A stretch of DNA of 9,772 nt from Acidimicrobiia bacterium (GTDB lineage: Bacteria; Actinomycetota; Acidimicrobiia; IMCC26256; PALSA-555), in contig JALHSW010000212.1 in NCBI GenBank assembly GCA_022865365.1, positions 1-9,772 of the forward strand. The letters are read 5' to 3'. The translations under genes and the position numbers were made by a program. This document shows, in pieces, positions 1-5,670 of the stretch. The notes below the pieces were generated by a model. That model saw only the letters and a list, made by a program, of their open reading frames with translations, was not told the DNA's origin and ran no database searches. Numbering within the stretch: the stretch's first letter is position 1; each line of letters starts with the position of its first letter.

Positions 1-652
1 CGGCGTGGCGATCGGCACGTATCGCGTCGATGACCGGGTCGGCGACGTGGAGCGGCTGGTCGCGACCGGCGCGTGCGCCGACGATCCGGCCGAGAGGCGC
101 CGGGCGAGCGACCGGGTCCGCGAGCGTGGTGCCGTAGCCATGTGACACGACGGGATTGGTGCCGAACAGGAGGAGGAGCCGACAACGATCCGGCTCCCAG
201 ACCGGGTTCAGCTCCGAGGTCCCGGTGACCAGCTCGGCGGCGCGGAGCGCGGGCGCGTTGTCGACGGTGACCGGCGTGTAGCGCTGACGGGTACCGAGCC
301 GTCGCAGGAACCGTTCGGCGGTCATCCACCCGTTGATGTCGTAGGCGAGGCCCGTCCCGAGATACGCGCCGACGGCGTCGGCCCCGTTCGCGGCCGTGGC
401 GCCGCGGATGATGTCGACAAGGTCGTCGAGCGCCGCTCCCCACGTGGCCTCGTGGCCGCGCACGCGGGGGTGGTCGAGTCGATCAGCGCCGTGATGCCAT
501 GCGGGGAGCGCCCGGCCCTTCGGACACGTGTAGCCGCGCGAGACGGGATGATCGGGGTCACCGCGGACGCTCACGACGCGGTCACCGTCGACCGACGCGA
601 TGATCCCGCACGCGGCCGCGCAGATCCGGCAGTAGCTCGTGACCTCGCGCAC
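1..652 (-). CDS. Molybdopterin-dependent oxidoreductase (DMSO reductase/formate dehydrogenase-like), N-terminal part, cut by the left edge
   Basis: About 217 N-terminal residues are visible; family members are usually about 700 residues or more. The protein opens with a [4Fe-4S] site: Cys8, Cys11, Cys15 and Cys43 (C-x2-C-x3-C-x27-C) in SYCRICAAACG and GYTCPKG, with Lys45 after the last Cys as in formate dehydrogenases and periplasmic nitrate reductases. Residues 159-174 (LLLLFGTNPVVSHGYG) match the bis-MGD cofactor-binding stretch. I chose the GTG at 652 because the family starts right before SYCRIC and because it lies 2 nt after the SDR stop, which implies translational coupling in an operon. 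There is no Tat signal, so the enzyme is probably cytoplasmic. No Cys or selenocysteine (in-frame TGA) is seen where the Mo/W ligand usually lies (about residues 125-150); Asp131 and Ser146 are there. Residues 178-217 match the family less well. The substrate is unknown. Confidence 0.88.
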   Translation of the reverse strand, partial: MREVTSYCRICAAACGIIASVDGDRVVSVRGDPDHPVSRGYTCPKGRALPAWHHGADRLDHPRVRGHEATWGAALDDLVDIIRGATAANGADAVGAYLGTGLAYDINGWMTAERFLRRLGTRQRYTPVTVDNAPALRAAELVTGTSELNPVWEPDRCRLLLLFGTNPVVSHGYGTTLADPVARPAPLGRIVGARAGRDQPLHVADPVIDAIRADRHA

Positions 653-654
653 GT

Positions 655-1449
655 TCAGTCGGCGCCCAGCGCGTCCTGGCCGCCGACCGCCGTGACACCG
701 CCGTCCACGACGACGACCGCACCGTTCATGTACGCGGCCTCGTCGGACAGGAGGAAGCGCACGACACGGGCGACGTCGTCGGGCTCGCCGAGGCGCCCGG
801 ACGGGATCTTGCGCTCGAACGACGCTCGCGCTTCGGGGGTTGCGATCGTCGGCGCGAGCATCGGCGTGTCGATGTAGCCCGGGCAGACCGCGTTGGCGCG
901 GATTCCCTCGGACCCGAGCCGGTGCGCGAACGATCGCGTCAGTCCGATGAGCCCGTGCTTGGACGCGACGTACGAGGGGATGAAGCCGTGGCCGATGAGA
1001 CCCTCGATCGACGCGATCCCGACGATCGCCGAGCCGGGCCCGGCCGCACGGAACGCGGGCAGCAGCGCGCTCACGAGCACGGCCTCCGCGCGCAGGTTCA
1101 CGTCGAGCACGACATCCCAGGTGTCGAGATCAACGACGTCGTCGATCGCCGCCCGAACCGTGCCGGCCGCGTGCACCAGCCCTCCGATCGAACCGAGCGC
1201 GTCCGTCACTTTCGTGACCGCGGCGCTCACGGCGCTTGCGTCGGTCACGTCGACGCCAGCCCCGATCGCCGCGACGCCGAGGTCCGCGCACGCGCTCGCG
1301 GTGGCGTCAGCCCCGTCGGCGTCGAGGTCCCACGCCGCGACGGGCCGACCGACGGCTGCCAGCGCCAGGCAGCACGCGCGCCCGATGCCCGACGCCCCGC
1401 CCGTGACCACGACCCCGGTACCCGGTTCCCCCAACCGTTGCTCCACCAT
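655..1449 (-). CDS. SDR-family NAD(P)-dependent oxidoreductase
   Basis: A 264-residue classical short-chain dehydrogenase of normal length. The Rossmann glycine motif TGGASGIG is at residues 16-23. Asp41 follows the second beta strand (AAWDLD), which favours NAD over NADP. The HAAG at 93-96 replaces the usual NNAG. The catalytic set is Asn118, Ser147, Tyr160 and Lys164 (SYVASK), followed by VCPGYIDTPM and the C-terminal FLLSDEAAYMNGAVVVVDGG, typical of this fold. It should oxidise an alcohol or reduce a ketone in the cytoplasm; the substrate cannot be read from sequence. The ATG at 1449 is preferred because GAGGGAG lies 4 nt upstream and the fold begins directly after it. An upstream in-frame extension to 1542 would cross into the divergent P450 and is not typical. 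The gene is first in an apparent operon with the molybdopterin oxidoreductase. Confidence 0.93.
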   Translation of the reverse strand: MVEQRLGEPGTGVVVTGGASGIGRACCLALAAVGRPVAAWDLDADGADATASACADLGVAAIGAGVDVTDASAVSAAVTKVTDALGSIGGLVHAAGTVRAAIDDVVDLDTWDVVLDVNLRAEAVLVSALLPAFRAAGPGSAIVGIASIEGLIGHGFIPSYVASKHGLIGLTRSFAHRLGSEGIRANAVCPGYIDTPMLAPTIATPEARASFERKIPSGRLGEPDDVARVVRFLLSDEAAYMNGAVVVVDGGVTAVGGQDALGAD

Positions 1450-1517
1450 GACGCTCCCTCTTCGTCCTCGTTCTTGCGGGGTGACCGTGACAGTCTGGAG
1501 CCTTCGAGGAGGGTGAT
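1450..1517. promoter_or_regulatory. Divergent intergenic region, SDR operon versus P450
   Basis: These 68 bp must hold promoters for both the leftward SDR/Mo-enzyme operon and the rightward P450. The visible elements are the SDR ribosome site (GAGGGAG on the minus strand, 1454-1460), the P450 ribosome site (GAGGAGGG, 1506-1513), and a short tandem repeat GTGACcGTGAC near 1480-1491 that could be an operator half-site pair. I see no convincing -10/-35 pair on either strand. The shared spacer suggests joint control, but that is inference. Confidence 0.35.
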
Positions 1518-2717
1518 GTGGAGACCGAACAGATTGCGGCACTCGTCGAGGCAGGTGAGCTCGACCTGCTCGATGGTGACATCTATGCCGGCGACCCCGA
1601 GCCGGTCTACGCGTTCCTGCGGGCCGAGCGCCCGGTCTACTGGGACGCCACGAACGCGCTCTGGTGGGTGAGCCGCTACCACGACATCGTGGCCATCGAG
1701 AAGGACGCCGCGACCTGGTGCAACACCGGTGGATACCGCCCGAACATCCCCAGCGATCCCTCGATCATCGGGCTCGACGACCCGCTCCACACCGAACGCC
1801 GCCGCCTCGTGGCCCGGCGGTTCACGCCCCGATCCGTCACCCATCACGAGGGGCCCGTGCGATCGGTGGCCCGAGGGCTGGTCGAGGCGGTCGCGGCCGA
1901 CGGACACGCCGAGGTCGTGTCGCAGCTCGCGGCACCGCTCCCGGCCCGCATGATCGGGCACCTCCTCGGCTTCGCCGACGAGCGCTGGCCCGAGCTCGTC
2001 CACTGGTCGGCGACCACGATCGCCATGGGTGGCGGACCCCGCTACACGACCGACGAGGGGATCATGGCGGCGGTCGAGTTCGGCCAAGCCGCGATCGAGC
2101 TGGGCAACGAGCGGCGCGGCTGCCCGGTCGACGACCTCATGTCGGTGTGGAGCTCGGCCGAGGTCGGCGGCTCCCCGTTGTCCGACGACGACCTCGCGTC
2201 GGATGCCCTGCTGCTCCTCGACGGAGGGGCCGAGACGACCCGCACCGTGATCGCGAACGGCATCGACACGCTCATCGCGCACCCCGAGCAGCGCGAGCTG
2301 CTGCGCCGAGAACCCGAGCGCATGCCGACCGCGGTCGAGGAGCTCATCCGGTGGACCACTCCGGTCCTCAACATGTGCCGCGTCGCGACGCGCGATGCCG
2401 AGGTCGGCGGCGTCGAGATCAAGGCCGGTCAGCAGGTGGTCCTGATGTACAGCTCCGCGAATCGCGACGAGTCGGTGTTCGACGATCCCCAGCGCTTCGA
2501 CGTCACTCGCGACCCGAACCCGCACATCTCGTTCGGATTCGGGACGCATTTCTGCCTGGGTGCTGCGCTCGCGCGACTCGAACTGCGGATCATGTTCGAG
2601 GAGCTGACCTCGCGTCTCGACGACTGGGCCTGGGCGGACGACGTCGGCCCACGACGACTGTCGAACGCGTTCGTGCGCGGGATCACCGAGTTTCCGGTCA
2701 CGTTCTCGGCACGCTGA
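1518..2717 (+). CDS. Cytochrome P450, soluble bacterial class I, CYP142-like
   Basis: A 399-residue P450 of normal bacterial length with no membrane anchor. The I-helix oxygen-activating motif is GGAETT at residues 236-241 (acid/alcohol pair Glu239-Thr240), the ExxR pair is Glu275 and Arg278 (EELIRW), and the haem loop is FGFGTHFCLG at 339-348 with thiolate ligand Cys346. Stretches such as LDDPLHTERRRLVARRFTPRSV, PVLNMCRVATRDAEV and NAFVRGITEFPVTF resemble, from memory, mycobacterial CYP142, which oxidises the cholesterol side chain; sterol or another hydrophobic substrate is therefore a reasonable guess, not a proof. The enzyme would need a ferredoxin and reductase, and none is encoded in the window. 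The start is the GTG at 1518, preceded by GAGGAGGG with about 5 nt spacing. It diverges from the SDR operon and converges on the sulfatase across a hairpin. Confidence 0.95.
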   Translation: METEQIAALVEAGELDLLDGDIYAGDPEPVYAFLRAERPVYWDATNALWWVSRYHDIVAIEKDAATWCNTGGYRPNIPSDPSIIGLDDPLHTERRRLVARRFTPRSVTHHEGPVRSVARGLVEAVAADGHAEVVSQLAAPLPARMIGHLLGFADERWPELVHWSATTIAMGGGPRYTTDEGIMAAVEFGQAAIELGNERRGCPVDDLMSVWSSAEVGGSPLSDDDLASDALLLLDGGAETTRTVIANGIDTLIAHPEQRELLRREPERMPTAVEELIRWTTPVLNMCRVATRDAEVGGVEIKAGQQVVLMYSSANRDESVFDDPQRFDVTRDPNPHISFGFGTHFCLGAALARLELRIMFEELTSRLDDWAWADDVGPRRLSNAFVRGITEFPVTFSAR

Positions 2718-2720
2718 ACT

Positions 2721-2764
2721 GTTTGTGCACTCACGGGGCCTCTGGCCCCGACGAGTGCACAAAC
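2721..2764. terminator. Long hairpin between convergent P450 and sulfatase genes, probable bidirectional terminator
   Basis: An almost perfect inverted repeat: a 12-bp outer arm (GTTTGTGCACTC at 2721-2732 pairing with 2753-2764), a small internal loop (A2733 opposite AC 2751-2752), a 7-bp inner arm (CGGGGCC at 2734-2740 with 2744-2750) and a TCT loop. It begins 3 nt after the P450 stop and ends 10 nt before the sulfatase stop, so it can serve both transcripts. There is no strong T-tract on either side, as is common for terminators in high-GC actinobacteria. Confidence 0.8.
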
Positions 2765-2774
2765 ACGCGGGCAG

Positions 2775-5069
2775 CTATTCGAAGCGAGCGCCCATCTCGC
2801 GGAGCATGTCGAGCATCCCCTCCGGGGAGTCCGGCGCGGGATCGCCGGGTTCGTACCGCACCGAGTGCAGCGCACCGTTGTACGGGAACGGACCGAGCTG
2901 CTCGTAGATCTCCCACGACACAGGCGAGCGGCGGTCGATCCCGACGTCGATACCCTCGAACGGGGCGACGCCGAACAGCATCGGGAGGCCCGTGAGCGTG
3001 CCCCGCTCCTGGCCGTCGACCTGCAGGGTCACCGTCCAGACGCGCTCGCCGGGAGCGGCGAGTTCTGCCACGATCTCCTGCGAGCCACTCGGCACCGGGC
3101 CCCCCGCGAGCTCGCGCATCCGGCCCCGTCCGTCGTTGTGCACGAAGACCAGCTCGTCATCACGCACGTAGAGCCCGTACCCCGACCCCTGGTCACCGTG
3201 GGCCACCAGGTAGCCCTCGTCGCCAGAGCGGAAGTCGAGTGCGACGCGGATCGTGCACGCGCGGAACCAGATCAGCTGGAGCGACCGCCAGCGTTCGAGC
3301 GTCGGGGTCCCGGGGACGATCGTGACCGGCTCCGCGAACACCGCGCTCCGAGCGGGGCGTTGCAGGTACTTCAGCCCCGCTCCCTCGTCGAGGGGGTACA
3401 CCTGGTTCGCCAGCGCGGCGGCTTCCCACGCCGTCGCGAGCTCGCGACGCAGCTCGGGGTGGGCGTCCGACAGGTCCAGAAGCTCGTTCGGGTCCTCGGC
3501 GAGGTGGTACAGCTCCCACTCGGCGTCGGAGAACGGCGTGAGCGGTTGGTGCAGCGTCACCACCTCCCAGCCGTCGCGGTAGTAGCCGCGGTGTCCGAGC
3601 TGCTCGTAGTGCTGCTCCCGGTGCGTGCTCTCCGTCACGGGACTCGCCAGGCTCGCCGCGAAGCTCGCGCCGGCCGGCGCCGCGAGCGGTCGGTTGTGCC
3701 GTTCCTCGGGCATCGCGAGCCCGCAGAGCTCGACGAGGGTGGGCAGCACGTCGGTGACGTGCTGGTACTGCCGGCGAAGGGTTGCGTCGCCGAAGCCGCC
3801 GTCGGGCCACGAGACGATGCACGGGACCGAGTGACCTCCCGCGTGGGTGTTGATCTTGTACAGCCGGAACGGTGTGTTGCAGGCCATCGCCCACCCACGC
3901 GGGTAGTGCGGCGTGGTGGTCGGCCCACCGATCTCGTCGAGGCGCGCGATGTCGGCGTCCACGTCGTCTCCCCGGAGGAGGTGCACGTAGTACGCCGCCG
4001 TCCCGACACGCTCGCCCTCGCGTGACGCACCGTTGTCCGACGTGAACAGCACGATCGTGTTGTCGAGCTCGTCGAGCTCCTCGAGCCCGGCGAGGAGGCG
4101 GCCGACGTTCTGATCGAGGTTGTCGACCATGGCCGCGTACACGGCCATGTGCCGAGCGAAGAGCTCCTGCTCGCGCTCTGGGAGCTCGTCCCACGCCGCG
4201 ACCTCGTTCCCCTGCTCCGCGTTGCGCGGTGGGAGCGGCAGCCCTTCGGGGATCACGCCCAGCTCCTGCTGGCGCAGCCAGCGCTCCTCGCGGAGCCGGT
4301 CCCAGCCGTCGCGGTACCGATCGCGGTACTTCGCGATGTCGACGTCCTTCGCGAGGAGTGGCGCGTGCACCGAGCCGTGCGCGAAGTACATGAAGAGCGG
4401 CTGGTGCGGCGCCGAGGCCTTGCGCTCGCGCACCATCGAGATCGCGCGATCGGTGAGGTCGTCGGTGAGGTAGTAGCCGTCGGCGTACTGATCGACCTCG
4501 ACGACGTGGTTGTCCTCGACGAGGCGGTGCGGATGATGCTGGTTCGTGAACCCGTCGAGGAATCCGTAGAAGCGCTCGAACCCGCGTTGGCACGGCCAGG
4601 AGTGCTTCGGGCCGGCCGCGGAGCAGTCGGAGTCCTTGGCGAGATGCCACTTGCCGACCATGAGCGTGCCGTATCCCTGGTCGCGGAACACCTCGGCCGC
4701 GGTCACCACATCGTCGGCGAGCTCCATCGCGTAGCCGGGGAAGCCGGCATCGGAATGCGCGACGGTTCCGATGCCGGCACGGTGCGGGTTGACGCCGGTG
4801 AGGAGCGCCGCACGCGTCGGCGAGCACATCGGTGTGACGTGGAAGTTCGTGTACCGCAGCCCGCGCGCCGCGAGCCGGTCGAGGTTCGGCGTGTCGATCT
4901 CGGAACCGAAGCACCCGAGATCGGAGTACCCGAGGTCATCCGCAAGGATCACGACGACGTTCGGCGCCCGCTCGGGTGCGACCGGGCGCTCGGGCCACCA
5001 GGGTTCAGAACCGGCGAACGTCCGCCCGATCCGACCGCCGAAGCCCTCGTACGCATGCGTCGCAGTCAC
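2775..5069 (-). CDS. Arylsulfatase (formylglycine-dependent sulfatase) with C-terminal beta-sandwich domain
   Basis: A 764-residue type I sulfatase that should hydrolyse sulfate esters. Motifs in order: NVVVILADDLGYSDLG at 37-52 (metal ligands Asp44, Asp45); CSPTRAALLTG at 82-92, in which Cys82 would become formylglycine; GKWHL at 139-143; SDNGAS with metal ligands Asp345 and Asn346; and the active-site Lys405 in YKINTHAGGHSVP. Residues from about 575 form a separate beta-rich domain (GSGYGLYVRDDELVFVHND, FEGIDVGIDRRSPVSWEIY), as in long actinobacterial arylsulfatases such as mycobacterial AtsA/AtsD of about 787 residues. No signal peptide is seen, so the enzyme is probably cytoplasmic. It needs a formylglycine-generating enzyme encoded elsewhere. 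The GTG at 5069 is chosen because FGGRIGRTFAGSEPWWP right after it matches the usual N-terminus. No ribosome site precedes it. The substrate (aryl, sterol or other sulfate) is unknown. Confidence 0.95.
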   Translation of the reverse strand: MTATHAYEGFGGRIGRTFAGSEPWWPERPVAPERAPNVVVILADDLGYSDLGCFGSEIDTPNLDRLAARGLRYTNFHVTPMCSPTRAALLTGVNPHRAGIGTVAHSDAGFPGYAMELADDVVTAAEVFRDQGYGTLMVGKWHLAKDSDCSAAGPKHSWPCQRGFERFYGFLDGFTNQHHPHRLVEDNHVVEVDQYADGYYLTDDLTDRAISMVRERKASAPHQPLFMYFAHGSVHAPLLAKDVDIAKYRDRYRDGWDRLREERWLRQQELGVIPEGLPLPPRNAEQGNEVAAWDELPEREQELFARHMAVYAAMVDNLDQNVGRLLAGLEELDELDNTIVLFTSDNGASREGERVGTAAYYVHLLRGDDVDADIARLDEIGGPTTTPHYPRGWAMACNTPFRLYKINTHAGGHSVPCIVSWPDGGFGDATLRRQYQHVTDVLPTLVELCGLAMPEERHNRPLAAPAGASFAASLASPVTESTHREQHYEQLGHRGYYRDGWEVVTLHQPLTPFSDAEWELYHLAEDPNELLDLSDAHPELRRELATAWEAAALANQVYPLDEGAGLKYLQRPARSAVFAEPVTIVPGTPTLERWRSLQLIWFRACTIRVALDFRSGDEGYLVAHGDQGSGYGLYVRDDELVFVHNDGRGRMRELAGGPVPSGSQEIVAELAAPGERVWTVTLQVDGQERGTLTGLPMLFGVAPFEGIDVGIDRRSPVSWEIYEQLGPFPYNGALHSVRYEPGDPAPDSPEGMLDMLREMGARFE

Positions 5070-5122
5070 GAGCCGGGACCCTACCGGGCGTCACCTTTCG
5101 GTAGAGCGGTTCTTTCGGCAGA
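5069..5122 (-). promoter_or_regulatory. Probable leaderless promoter of the sulfatase with a direct-repeat operator
   Basis: Reading the minus strand, TAGGGT (5083-5078) fits the actinobacterial -10 form TANNNT and ends 8 nt before the GTG start, so transcription would begin at or next to the start codon. This agrees with the absence of a ribosome site. Upstream lie two copies of TCTRCCGAAAG (5122-5112 and 5105-5095), differing at one base and spaced 17 bp start to start. The proximal copy covers the -35 position, where no TTGACA-like hexamer exists. This geometry suits an activator-dependent promoter, or a repressor that blocks polymerase. Promoter and operator roles are inferred from position only. 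Confidence 0.45.
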
Positions 5123-5125
5123 AAC

Positions 5126-5138
5126 GGCGCAATGCGCC
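5126..5138. repeat. Short palindrome GGCGCA-A-TGCGCC
   Basis: A 6-bp inverted repeat with a single central base, between the small membrane-protein gene and the sulfatase. It lies just upstream of the sulfatase direct repeats and might be part of the regulatory region or of a composite terminator with the hairpin at 5157-5173. In sequence this GC-rich, such short palindromes are expected now and then. Confidence 0.3.
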
Positions 5139-5156
5139 TACTGCTGACGCAAGAAC

Positions 5157-5173
5157 GGTGAGCGTCGCTCACC
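5157..5173 (-). terminator. Hairpin downstream of the small membrane-protein gene, candidate terminator
   Basis: GGTGAGCG-T-CGCTCACC is a perfect 8-bp inverted repeat around one base (in practice about 7 bp with a 3-nt loop). On the minus strand it lies 29 nt after the stop of the 101-residue protein and is followed by GTTCTTGCG, a weak T-rich stretch. That position separates this gene from the sulfatase downstream. It could equally be a protein-binding palindrome. Confidence 0.45.
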
Positions 5174-5202
5174 GCACGGCACGGTCGCGGTCAGTGGCCG
5201 GC

Positions 5203-5508
5203 TCAGTCGTCGCCGTGAGGCGGTGCGACGGGCTTCGGCGCGGGTGCAGCTGCCGGCGCCGAGCGCTCTCCGCCCTCGCGTTCGCCATCCTCGTGGCTCG
5301 TCCTGGACGCGGCCGACACCGGGGCAGGGGTCGCGGGTACGGGAACGTCGATGTACTGGGTCTGGACCACCGCCGCGGGCGACGCGGCAGGGGGCGCCGG
5401 GGTGCCCCCGAGCCCGAAGATCCCCACGTTCGCGCCGAGGGCCAGGACGCCGGCCATCGCGGAGACCGTCAACGCCCCCGCCCATGCGAATGCGTTACGT
5501 CGTTCCAT
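5203..5508 (-). CDS. Small hypothetical membrane-anchored protein, Pro/Ala-rich
   Basis: A 101-residue protein I cannot assign to a named family. Residues 1-4 are basic (MERR) and residues 5-34 form one hydrophobic segment (FAWAGALTVSAMAGVLALGANVGIFGL), so it is a signal anchor or uncleaved signal with the tail outside the cell. The tail has a hydrophobic patch (VVQTQYIDVPVP, about 47-58), an acidic/basic central part (SHEDGEREGGER) and two Pro/Ala-rich stretches, and ends in HGDD. Similar short proteins with an N-terminal helix ending in a GANxGI-like motif occur, as I recall, in related actinobacteria. The ATG at 5508 is well supported by GGGAGGT 5 nt upstream on the minus strand. It is divergent from the PLP-enzyme operon and followed by a hairpin, so it looks monocistronic. 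Its role is unknown. Confidence 0.7.
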   Translation of the reverse strand: MERRNAFAWAGALTVSAMAGVLALGANVGIFGLGGTPAPPAASPAAVVQTQYIDVPVPATPAPVSAASRTSHEDGEREGGERSAPAAAPAPKPVAPPHGDD

Positions 5509-5670
5509 GACGGACCTCCCTGTGATCGATGCCGGAGCGGGTGTCCCGTACCGGCTCCCCTCACGGTAGAGACGCGGCTTCCAGGGGCCCACCAACTCCG
5601 GGCAAAGTCCCGACCAAGTTCGGCGACCGGTACGCTCGGCCCACCCCGAGCGACGGCCCCGGAGGACGCG
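5509..5670. promoter_or_regulatory. Divergent intergenic region, small membrane protein versus PLP-enzyme operon
   Basis: These 162 bp hold promoters for both directions. On the plus strand TACGCT (5631-5636) fits TANNNT, 35 nt before the aminotransferase ATG, but lacks a clear -35. It overlaps an inverted repeat, GCTCGG (5634-5639) and CCGAGC (5646-5651), which could form a hairpin at the 5' end of the message or act as an operator. On the minus strand CTCTACCGTGAGG (5571-5559) resembles CTCTACCGAAAGG found at the sulfatase promoter. The ribosome sites at the two ends (GGGAGGT on minus, GGAGGA on plus) are clear. Confidence 0.35.

Noticed and set aside
1450..1542. N-terminal extension of the SDR to an ATG at 1542
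   Set aside because: The extension is unlike SDR N-termini, overlaps the start of the P450, and a better start with GAGGGAG exists at 1449.
452..1671. Several plus-strand open frames over the SDR and the molybdopterin enzyme
   Set aside because: They are mirrors of two genes with clear catalytic motifs on the minus strand, and they lack ribosome sites.
1245..2762. A 505-codon open frame on the minus strand opposite the P450
   Set aside because: It overlaps the well-supported P450 and SDR in another frame and its composition is Arg/Pro/Gly-rich with no domain motif; this is the usual mirror frame in high-GC DNA.
2865..5147. Long plus-strand open frames at 2865-4025 and 4149-5147
   Set aside because: They are antisense to the sulfatase, whose motifs are intact over the whole length; the plus-strand translations are low-complexity Arg/Val/Glu with no recognisable fold.
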